Shown piece by piece: positions 57,716 through 64,000 of a stretch of 64,000 nt of DNA. The notes under the pieces are model-generated. The model saw only the letters and a program-made list of their open reading frames with translations. It did no database searches and had not been told where the DNA came from. Location: the NCBI RefSeq assembly GCF_900182565.1, contig NZ_FXTI01000007.1, positions 62,001-126,000 on the forward strand, read 5' to 3'. This DNA comes from Melghirimyces algeriensis. GTDB lineage: Bacteria > Bacillota > Bacilli > Thermoactinomycetales > DSM-45169. A program made the translations under genes and the position numbers. Each line of letters begins with the position of its first letter. Positions within the stretch are counted from its first letter, which is position 1.

Positions 57716-59308
57716 CTATTTCTTCAGTTGAATCAGCGACTTGGGTTGAATCGGTTGATTGTTGATTGTAATCTCCACATTTTCTGGAGAACCGATCTGA
57801 ATCCACAAATCGCTCTTTATATCAGACTCTTGAAATTCAACGGTATCTCCAGCTTTTTTCAGTGTCACATCTTTTAAATAACGATCATTTGCCTTTTTTG
57901 TCTCGCGAATCTGTACCCAACTTTCTCCATTGGATTTAATATGAATGGCCACCATACCTGGTTGGCTTACTTTGTATTCTCCAATCTGCTTTCCATCACT
58001 CCGCACCGGCTCAACCTTTGCCAGCTTGGTACTTCCCTTATCATCCTGAGCCATTTCGGTTTGTTTCGGTTGCTCCTTTTTGCTGTCCGCACTACTCTTG
58101 GTCGACCCTTCCGCACCACTGTTAAACATCCAAACAGAAACGGGAACCACCAAGATGATGGAGGCCACTGCCGTCCAGATCTTCCATTTTCCATTGGAGG
58201 TACCCGTTTTCTTTTGTTTGGAGCGGGAAAGCCTCCTTTTTTCTTTCTGATTCTCTCCTTCTACATTCAATACCTCTGTCTGTTGATGGTCCATTTTCCG
58301 TGACCGGGATGGCAGGCTTCCATCCAATGGGCCTTCCTCTTGACCCGACAAAGTGGGTTGTTCGCTGAATTCCTTTGGTTGGTTTTCTTCTTCCGGCTCA
58401 TCGTTCTCCCGTTTCAACGCCGGCATCTTCAGGGTTTCGGTTAGACGGGAAGAAGACTTTTTCTGCGACCGGGATGGCAGACTCCCGTCCAATGGGCTTT
58501 CCTCTTGACCTGACAAAGATGGCTGTTCTCCAGATTCTTTCAGCTGATCATCTGCTTCCTGCTCATCATTCTTCAGTTTCAATGCCGGCATTTTCAGGGT
58601 TTCGGTTAGACGGGAAGAAGACTTTTTCTGCGACCGGGACGGCAAACCTCCATCCAACGGGCTTTCCTCTTGACCTGACAAAGATGGCTGTTCTCCAGAT
58701 TCTTCCAGATGATCATCTACTTCCTGCTCATCATTCTTCAGTTTCAACGCCGGCATCTTCAGGGTTTCTGTCAAACGGGCAGCCGACCACTTTTTTCCCT
58801 GAGACTGTGACCGGGACGGCAGACTTTCTTCTTCAATAGAGGAATTGCCTGATCCGGAAACAGGTTTTTGACTTTCCTGATTCCCTGGGTTGATTGAACC
58901 TGATCCGCTGGAATGACCCATTTTGGACTTTTGTATGCCATGAAATACAGAAGTCTTTTGCAGACCTTCCGCTGATGACTGATTCCCCGTTTCCTGATTG
59001 ACAGGCCGAAAAACACTTGTCTGCTGTCCGATCGAATCATTGGTTTGATTGCCATTTTTTCTGCAATCATCTCCGTCCGGTATTGGACGATATTTTTTCA
59101 GTAAGTTTGTAGGCTCCAACCCCACAAGTTTGGCATAGGCTCGAATATGTGACCGGACATAAAATGGACTGGATATTTTGTGAAAATCCCCATTCTCCAA
59201 CGATTTCAGTGTTACTGAATCAATTTGGGTCTGTTCCCTTATATCTTCCAAAGACAATCCTGCCTCTTCCCGGGCTTGTCTCAGCTGGGCGCCAATTTCT
59301 CTTGACAC
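57716..59308 (-). CDS. RodZ-like HTH membrane protein with tandem 54-residue repeats
   Basis: 530 residues. N-terminal cytoplasmic helix-turn-helix of the RodZ type (GAQLRQAREEAGLSLEDI, SPFYVRSHIRAYAKLVGL), which in RodZ binds MreB; a long acidic linker; one membrane helix (about 375-397, WTAVASIILVVPVSVWMF); and a C-terminal extracytoplasmic beta domain (DUF4115-like). The linker has three tandem units of about 54 residues, each with RLTETLKMPALK, GEQPSLSGQEE and PLDG-LPSRSQKK, encoded by 162-base direct repeats at about 58300-58800. RodZ homologues in Bacillales are usually near 300 residues, so the expanded linker is unusual. Likely a cell-shape/MreB scaffold or a membrane-bound regulator. 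Confidence 0.8.
   Translation of the reverse strand: MSREIGAQLRQAREEAGLSLEDIREQTQIDSVTLKSLENGDFHKISSPFYVRSHIRAYAKLVGLEPTNLLKKYRPIPDGDDCRKNGNQTNDSIGQQTSVFRPVNQETGNQSSAEGLQKTSVFHGIQKSKMGHSSGSGSINPGNQESQKPVSGSGNSSIEEESLPSRSQSQGKKWSAARLTETLKMPALKLKNDEQEVDDHLEESGEQPSLSGQEESPLDGGLPSRSQKKSSSRLTETLKMPALKLKNDEQEADDQLKESGEQPSLSGQEESPLDGSLPSRSQKKSSSRLTETLKMPALKRENDEPEEENQPKEFSEQPTLSGQEEGPLDGSLPSRSRKMDHQQTEVLNVEGENQKEKRRLSRSKQKKTGTSNGKWKIWTAVASIILVVPVSVWMFNSGAEGSTKSSADSKKEQPKQTEMAQDDKGSTKLAKVEPVRSDGKQIGEYKVSQPGMVAIHIKSNGESWVQIRETKKANDRYLKDVTLKKAGDTVEFQESDIKSDLWIQIGSPENVEITINNQPIQPKSLIQLKK
58300..58790 (-). repeat. Tandem direct repeats inside the RodZ-like gene
   Basis: Three units with a period of 162 bases (54 codons), in frame; the two upstream-most units (higher coordinates) are nearly identical, the last is diverged. 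Such arrays change length by slippage or recombination and so vary between strains. Confidence 0.75.
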
Positions 59309-59522
59309 TCAAACCACCTCCGCTGTCAATTCCGGTTAACGACTACTTAAATCCTTCCCGATTCACTTGCCCAGATCCTGTTTATCCGTCAAAAAAGTTG
59401 TACAGGCGGTGGACATATTCACTGGGCTGAACTGTCAGTTATTCCGGATCATCAAGTCTGGGTTTTCCTACATACATACGATATACTGGTAAATAAACAC
59501 TTACTTTGCAGGAGGGATCTCT

Positions 59523-59630
59523 GTGAACTGGCTAAAGCAACTGGGAGCCAATATCTATCTCTTCATTCTGTTGGGACTGATCTTTCTCCTACTGTTAATG
59601 GGAGGAATCAAAGTTTTTGGCTCCGGTTAA
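59523..59630 (+). CDS. Small single-helix membrane protein
   Basis: 35 residues from GTG 59523, with GGAGGGA 6 bases upstream. MNWLKQLGANIYLFILLGLI begins a Leu-rich helix, followed by GGIKVFGSG. It is too short for most gene finders. It stands between the RodZ-like gene (divergent) and modB (convergent). Function unknown; single-helix microproteins often modulate a larger membrane protein. Confidence 0.55.
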   Translation: MNWLKQLGANIYLFILLGLIFLLLLMGGIKVFGSG

Positions 59631-59644
59631 CAAAAACTCATTGC

Positions 59645-60325
59645 TTACCGTGTTCCCAAAGCACCGCGAGAACGGACCCAATGCCCCAATCCCAACAAAC
59701 AAAAAGAGATCCACACAACAACCAGAACCCAAGCTCCCGCAAGGTTCCAACGACCCATATCCACTGCCAGATAGATGGCAGTGGGCACTGTTTGGGTTTT
59801 CCCTGGAATGTTTCCAGCCACCATCAGTGTCGCACCAAACTCTCCCAGCCCTCTGGCAAACCCCAAAGTGTAACCCGCCAACAGCGATCGCCAAGACAAA
59901 GGAAGCGTAACCTTCCAAGCCAACTGCCACTCTCTTGCTCCCAGCACCCTTCCGGCCTCCAACAGCTCTTGATCCACATTTTCCAATCCGGTTTTCACCG
60001 TCTGATAAACCAATGGAAAAGAGACGACAGAAGCTGCTGCTACTGCTGCCCACCAATGAAATATAAGTGGTTGTCCCAACATCCGCTCCAGCAACACACC
60101 CAGCCAGCTCTCCCTTCCCAAAATCGCCAACAACCCAAATCCGACAACTGTTGGAGGAAGAACCATCGGCAACATCACAACGGTTTCCAAAAGCATTTTC
60201 CCTTTAAAACATCGACCTGTCATTATCCAGGCAAAAACCATAGCGGATAAAAAGGTAAGAATACTGGAAGTCATCGTTACCTGAAGAGACAAGAATACAG
60301 GTGACCAAAAATCATTGGCAATCAT
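59645..60325 (-). CDS. modB: Molybdate ABC transporter permease
   Basis: 226 residues, about five membrane helices. GRVLGAREWQLAWKVTLPLSWRSLLAGYTLGFARGLGEFGATL contains the EAA-type loop with conserved Gly that meets the ATPase, here in ModB/CysT-like form (sequence read at about residues 120-165). It begins 2 bases after the modA stop. No modC ATPase gene is found in the window, so the motor is encoded elsewhere or outside. Tungstate specificity cannot be excluded. Confidence 0.9.
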   Translation of the reverse strand: MIANDFWSPVFLSLQVTMTSSILTFLSAMVFAWIMTGRCFKGKMLLETVVMLPMVLPPTVVGFGLLAILGRESWLGVLLERMLGQPLIFHWWAAVAAASVVSFPLVYQTVKTGLENVDQELLEAGRVLGAREWQLAWKVTLPLSWRSLLAGYTLGFARGLGEFGATLMVAGNIPGKTQTVPTAIYLAVDMGRWNLAGAWVLVVVWISFCLLGLGHWVRSRGALGTR

Positions 60326-60327
60326 GG

Positions 60328-61116
60328 CTATTCAGCAGGCACTCCTTTAAAGCCGTGTTTTTCAAAAACATCCTTTCCACGGCTTCCCTTCAACCAACGC
60401 AAAACACTTCTTGCCTGTTGTGGATTGTCTGCACTCTCAACAATTGCAGCGACATAAACAATCGGAGAGTGGAATTGTGAGGGAACCGTGTCCACCATTT
60501 TGACATTCGCCTGTTGAACATCGCTCTGATAGACAAGCCCTGCGTCCACATTGCCGGATTCCACATAAGTCAAAACCTGACGAACATTCCCTGCTAAAAT
60601 CATTTTGGGATGAAGCTTGTCCCAACGGTGACTCCTTATCAGATACTCTTTTGCATATCGTCCGGCAGGAACGGTCTCCGGTTCGCCAATCGCCAGCTTG
60701 TCCACTTTGTCAGGATAAAGATCTCGAAGGTGCTTAACCGGATAAACTTCTCTGCCCTGTTTTTCAGGAACAATGAGCACCAGTTGATTACTCAACAATT
60801 CCGTTCGGGTAGAAGAGAGGATTCGTCCCTGTTTCTCCAGCCTGTCCATTTCTTGTTTGCCAGCCGAAAGAAACAGGTCGGCAGGAGCTCCTTGTTCAAT
60901 CTGCTGACGAAGTTTACCCGATGAAGCAAAGCTTACTGTCAGATCCACATCCGGGTGTTGAGCTTCATATTCCCTCTCCAGCTCACCAACGGCGTCGGTC
61001 AAACTGGAAGCCGCCAAAATCACCACTTCCCTGTCATCCTTGTTCCCTGCACATCCAAGCAACAAGAAACAACTGCATAACAGAATGAAGATAAAGACTG
61101 GGATTCGCTTGGTCAA
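60328..61116 (-). CDS. modA: Molybdate-binding lipoprotein
   Basis: 262 residues from TTG 61116 (GAGGAGG 6 bases upstream). Lipobox LLLGCAGNK, then VVILAASSLTDAVGELEREY and TVSFASSGKLRQQIEQGAPADLF, the ligand-binding blocks of ModA, and YVESGNVDAGLVYQSDV near the end. It captures oxyanions outside the membrane for ModB. First gene of modAB. Confidence 0.93.
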   Translation of the reverse strand: MTKRIPVFIFILLCSCFLLLGCAGNKDDREVVILAASSLTDAVGELEREYEAQHPDVDLTVSFASSGKLRQQIEQGAPADLFLSAGKQEMDRLEKQGRILSSTRTELLSNQLVLIVPEKQGREVYPVKHLRDLYPDKVDKLAIGEPETVPAGRYAKEYLIRSHRWDKLHPKMILAGNVRQVLTYVESGNVDAGLVYQSDVQQANVKMVDTVPSQFHSPIVYVAAIVESADNPQQARSVLRWLKGSRGKDVFEKHGFKGVPAE

Positions 61117-61495
61117 CTCTAACCTCCTCTCGGTGACCCACCCGCGAACAAAGTAAGAGTTATATCCTGTTTATCATATCATTTTGTACACAGAAAAGCA
61201 CTTATTTAAAAAAAACTATCCAGAAAGACTATGATTTCTCGTCACTTTAAACATAAAGTTATATAGAAGCGGATATGAATTCAAAACATCCCCGCAATCA
61301 CCTTTTTTAATATGAACCCCAGATTTTAAAACGGAAAAACCCGGTTTAGACTGGCTTTCAGCCTTCTCACTCTGTCTACGTCCCGTCATCCAGCGATTTA
61401 CAAGAAAAATTTCAGCTTTTGGATCATCTTTTAGAAAAACAATACAAATAAAAGACCCTTGCTCCATCCAGGAACAAGGGTCAACGATCAAGTCT
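61117..61495. other. Intergenic region upstream of modA
   Basis: About 380 bases. It holds the modA promoter (AT-rich 61150-61215) and the terminator of the NlpC/P60 gene at 61451-61482. A 91-codon minus frame here starts inside that terminator and is not accepted. No ModE box or moco-type RNA was recognised. Confidence 0.4.
61451..61482 (-). terminator. Terminator of the NlpC/P60 gene
   Basis: GACCCTTGTTCC pairs with GGAGCAAGGGTC (one mismatch) around TGGAT-like loop bases, followed by TTTTATTT on the minus strand. Confidence 0.85.
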
Positions 61496-62257
61496 TCAGG
61501 GACGGACGCGAGTTGCTTTTACAAATCCCCAATCCAACCAACGATCACTCATCTCATCATAGCGAACACCACCAGGACCCCATGTGTGAAGGAGCTTTCC
61601 ATTCCCAGCGTAGATCCCGACGTGTCTAATTCCAGATCTGCCTTTCAGTTTAAAGAAGACCAAATCCCCTTTTTGCATTTGGCTTCTGGGAACCTCCACA
61701 CCTACTTTGGACTGCTGTCTTGATGTTCGGGGAAGTTTTACCCCATGCTTGGCAAACACATACTGCGTAAAGGAAGAGCAATCAAATTTCCCGCTGCTTG
61801 GGTATTCGGCGCCAAATTTGTAGGGAACGCCCAGATACTTTTCACCGGTTGCAATCACTTGATCGCCAAAGCTATCATTCGCTTCTTCTTGGGTCGTTTT
61901 CTGCTCCGGTTTTGGTTGTTCCGTCGTTTGCTCTTTTACCGACTCCTGAACCGGTTGTTGTGCCGGTTGTACGGATTGTGCCGGCTGATTTGCAGAAGAA
62001 TCCTCCTGCGAAGTTTGTTCTTTCTCCTGATTGTTTTCCTGTTTTTGAACCTTCTGCTTTTGAACCGTGGGTGTTTTACCTTTGAAAGGAGAGTCCAAAC
62101 CCACCTGTGAAAAAATGTCTTGTACCATGCGATGGGCATTTACATTATTGGAACTGGCAGCATGCGCTTCCCCGGTAAAGGGTACGGTCGTGCCCACCAG
62201 GACAACGGCAGTAGTTGCAAGAATTACTTTCTTCAATCGACTTATCTGTCTCATCAT
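61496..62257 (-). CDS. Secreted NlpC/P60 (C40) cell-wall peptidase
   Basis: 253 residues. Signal peptide (RLKKVILATTAVVLVGTTVP, cleavage near AHA-AS), a disordered linker rich in Gln, Glu and Pro (about 65-130), and a C-terminal NlpC/P60 domain with catalytic Cys in KFDCSSFTQYVF, His in GIRHVGIYAGNG and the third polar residue in LLHTWGPGG. Such enzymes cut gamma-D-Glu-diamino acid bonds in stem peptides during wall turnover. No LysM or SH3 wall-binding domain is seen. GGGAGG precedes ATG ATG; 62254 may be the start. Confidence 0.9.
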   Translation of the reverse strand: MMRQISRLKKVILATTAVVLVGTTVPFTGEAHAASSNNVNAHRMVQDIFSQVGLDSPFKGKTPTVQKQKVQKQENNQEKEQTSQEDSSANQPAQSVQPAQQPVQESVKEQTTEQPKPEQKTTQEEANDSFGDQVIATGEKYLGVPYKFGAEYPSSGKFDCSSFTQYVFAKHGVKLPRTSRQQSKVGVEVPRSQMQKGDLVFFKLKGRSGIRHVGIYAGNGKLLHTWGPGGVRYDEMSDRWLDWGFVKATRVRP

Positions 62258-62575
62258 ATCCTCCCTTTTCTACTGATTTTTCTACTGATCTTTCATGTTC
62301 ATCGATATCCTAGCATAGATCATCCGGATTATTGGGAGGAAAATCATTGAAACAAATCCATTTCATAGATTCAGGGTGATTTTCACCTATTACGGGCAAT
62401 TGGACCAGATTCGTCTGAAAACCTTGAAACCATCCCATCTATTAAACATGCAAATATATATATAGCTCTTTTCAATTCCATATAAAGGATAGAAATGTAA
62501 AAAAATATATATAGAGTTTTCTCTTCTTTTTGTGTGCAATCTGTGTATGATATTGGGTATGGGAGGGAATGAACG
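62258..62575. other. Divergent promoter region of the NlpC/P60 and LevR-type genes
   Basis: About 320 bases, very AT-rich at 62440-62530. No ydaO/c-di-AMP-type RNA could be recognised although such switches often precede NlpC/P60 genes. No clear sigma-54 promoter for the activator itself. Confidence 0.35.
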
Positions 62576-64000
62576 GTGAAAAAAATTGATTTGGTAGAAC
62601 AAACCCTGTACCGGATTACAAAAAACAATCAAGAAGGCACGACTGCAGAGGAAATTTCCTCTCTCCTTCACATTGATCGCTCCACTGCCAGTCGCTACCT
62701 TAACCAACTGGTTCAAATGGGAGTCGTTGAAAAACACCCCGGCCGTCCTGTTCGGTTTTCATCTCTTAAGAAACCTTCGGAAACGTTGAGCCGACCAAAT
62801 ATTCTTAAACCTGAGGATCAAGAAAGCCTTCAACCGATTGTTGAAAAAGCGAAAGCTGCTTTGTTGTACCCTCCACGGGGATTGCCCATCCTTTTGTATG
62901 GTGAAACAGGAGTTGGAAAGAGTTATATGGCGGGTTATCTGGCAGAAGTAACCGCCCAATACCTCGGTCACGATCTTCCTTTTGTTTCTTTTAACTGTGC
63001 AGAATACGCCCAAAACCCCCAATTGCTGATGGGACACCTGTTCGGAGTCAAGAAAGGAGCTTTCACCGGCGCGGATACAGACCGATCCGGTCTTGTCCAA
63101 CAGGCCAACGGGGGGCTTCTGTTTTTGGATGAAATCCACCGACTGCCTGAAGCCGGACAAGAAATGTTATTTCACCTCATTGACTCCGGCTATTATCGGC
63201 GATTGGGGGAAAGTAAACAACGAAACGTCAATATTCTCTTGATCGGAGCAACTACGCAGCCTCCCGATCACGCCCTTTTGCCAACGCTTTCCCGCCGATT
63301 CCCGGTTAAAATCACACTGCCCCCCCTTCGGAAACGAAGCCGCCAGGAAAGGGAACAACTGGTAAACCTGTTTCTCTCCATTGAAGGGGAACAGATGGGA
63401 GCAAGGCCGATACTGGAGCCGGAATGCCGGGAAGCTTTTTTGACATATGATTGCCGGGGAAATGTCGGACAACTGAAAAGTGACATTCAAATTGCCTGTG
63501 CCCAAGCATTTCTGCGTCGGCTCCATCGAAATGAACCCACGGTCACAATTCTTCCCGATGATCTCCCTCATTCTGTGCGTTACATAAAGGATGGGGACTC
63601 AACCGATGAGCAACCCTCCCTTGGCAACTCCTTAGCGGAGAAACCCCCAAAAATGGATCAATCCTTTTATGACCGGTTGGTTCATTTTCAACATGAACTG
63701 GAGTCCAAGGGTCTGAGCGCATACGAAAAAGCCCGCAAACTGCAACAGTTGGCAGAACCCTTTGTCCAATCCCGCATCGATTCATCGCAATTCATCCCTG
63801 CTCCCCCAAAAAACAGTCTCTTGGAAGCATCGCTGATGGATTGTTTTCGTAAGGTATGGAACCAGGTGGAAGCACTTCTTGAACGAACGATCCCTCTCTC
63901 TTACTTAACAACTCTTGCACTTCATATTCAGGCTTGGGTGAAAGCGGGAAAGCCGGCTCGAACAGATGAAGGGAATCTATCTTCTTCTCCCCCTCCCTTC
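62576..64000 (+). CDS. LevR/ManR-type sigma-54-dependent activator, C-terminus cut by window edge
   Basis: 475 residues are seen from GTG 62576 (GGGAGGG 9 bases upstream), and the frame is open at the edge. N-terminal winged-helix/HTH (about 15-65, TAEEISSLLHIDRSTASRYL), then a sigma-54 activator AAA+ domain: Walker A YGETGVGKS, the sigma-54 contact loop GAFTGA, Walker B GGLLFLDEIHRL. From about 380 on it becomes helical (ELESKGLSAYEKARKLQQL), where LevR-type proteins carry EIIA-like and PRD domains controlled by phosphotransferase-system phosphorylation. It likely activates a PTS sugar operon located beyond the window. Confidence 0.88.
   Translation, partial: MKKIDLVEQTLYRITKNNQEGTTAEEISSLLHIDRSTASRYLNQLVQMGVVEKHPGRPVRFSSLKKPSETLSRPNILKPEDQESLQPIVEKAKAALLYPPRGLPILLYGETGVGKSYMAGYLAEVTAQYLGHDLPFVSFNCAEYAQNPQLLMGHLFGVKKGAFTGADTDRSGLVQQANGGLLFLDEIHRLPEAGQEMLFHLIDSGYYRRLGESKQRNVNILLIGATTQPPDHALLPTLSRRFPVKITLPPLRKRSRQEREQLVNLFLSIEGEQMGARPILEPECREAFLTYDCRGNVGQLKSDIQIACAQAFLRRLHRNEPTVTILPDDLPHSVRYIKDGDSTDEQPSLGNSLAEKPPKMDQSFYDRLVHFQHELESKGLSAYEKARKLQQLAEPFVQSRIDSSQFIPAPPKNSLLEASLMDCFRKVWNQVEALLERTIPLSYLTTLALHIQAWVKAGKPARTDEGNLSSSPPPF

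Noticed and set aside
61216..61491. 91-codon minus-strand frame upstream of modA
   Set aside because: It begins inside the terminator hairpin of the NlpC/P60 gene, has no ribosome site and no recognisable domain.
62258..62575. c-di-AMP (ydaO) riboswitch before the NlpC/P60 gene
   Set aside because: Searched because such switches often precede these genes; no matching conserved core or pseudoknot arms were found.
1..64000. CRISPR arrays, rRNA and tRNA genes
   Set aside because: No regularly spaced short repeats, no conserved rRNA cores and no cloverleaf-like sequences were seen on reading both strands by eye.

Overview
The window looks like a chromosome segment of a Gram-positive, spore-forming member of the Bacillales. 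Evidence: a Bacillus-type fatty acid and biotin regulon layout (FapR-, FadR- and BirA-like operators), an IDEAL-domain protein, RRNPP/Rap-type regulators with a Phr-like peptide, many TTG/GTG starts behind strong AGGAGG-type ribosome sites, and GatCAB. DUF6230/DUF6114 and DUF5819/HTTM genes, otherwise best known from actinomycetes, make the Thermoactinomycetaceae (Desmospora/Kroppenstedtia type) the most likely family; this is inference. No rRNA, tRNA or CRISPR array was seen.

Layout. 0-3.5 kb: a truncated O-antigen-ligase-like gene and a DUF6230-DUF6114-secreted protein operon interrupted by a small IS200/IS605-derived element. 3.9-8.5 kb: LuxR/GAF regulator, IDEAL protein, ABC-F ATPase, EamA transporter. 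8.5-13.3 kb (minus strand): the most interesting locus, three tandem secreted peptide precursors followed by a DUF5819 (SdpA-like) protein, an HTTM (SdpB-like)-DCC1 fusion and a membrane transglutaminase-like protein; it resembles an undescribed SDP-type antimicrobial or signalling peptide system. 13.7-25.3 kb: SLC13 transporter, then an accessory block flanked by two paralogous HTH-TPR (RRNPP) regulators, holding a three-gene McrBC/DUF2357 defence operon, an erm gene with a leader peptide, and a Phr-like peptide. 25.5-36.2 kb: RlmCD, an ECF transporter, a lipid kinase, small proteins and gatCAB. 36.4-38.3 kb: a second DUF5819-HTTM pair behind a structured leader, with the decayed tail of a lost DCC1 domain. 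38.4-42.4 kb: fabH with a FapR operator, an SDR, a second small IS-derived element and membrane proteins. 42.6-44 kb: IS3 debris around a cysteine hydrolase. 44-49.5 kb: fadNAE. 49.7-57.6 kb: ferredoxin, Tn3-like debris, YqcI/YcgG protein, LysE exporter, lipoprotein, TnpB remnant, NADAR, rnz, bioC, bioB. 57.7-64 kb: a RodZ-like protein with internal repeats, modBA, an NlpC/P60 hydrolase, and the start of a LevR-type sigma-54 activator.

How the parts fit. Two DUF5819-HTTM loci point to a peptide maturation/export function kept and duplicated in this genome. Three IS200/IS605 right ends each provide the stop codon of the gene they touch, in the same phase, so these elements appear to land in stop codons without breaking genes. 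Coordinates of starts were chosen by ribosome-site spacing; family names come from recognisable motifs read by eye, without database searches.
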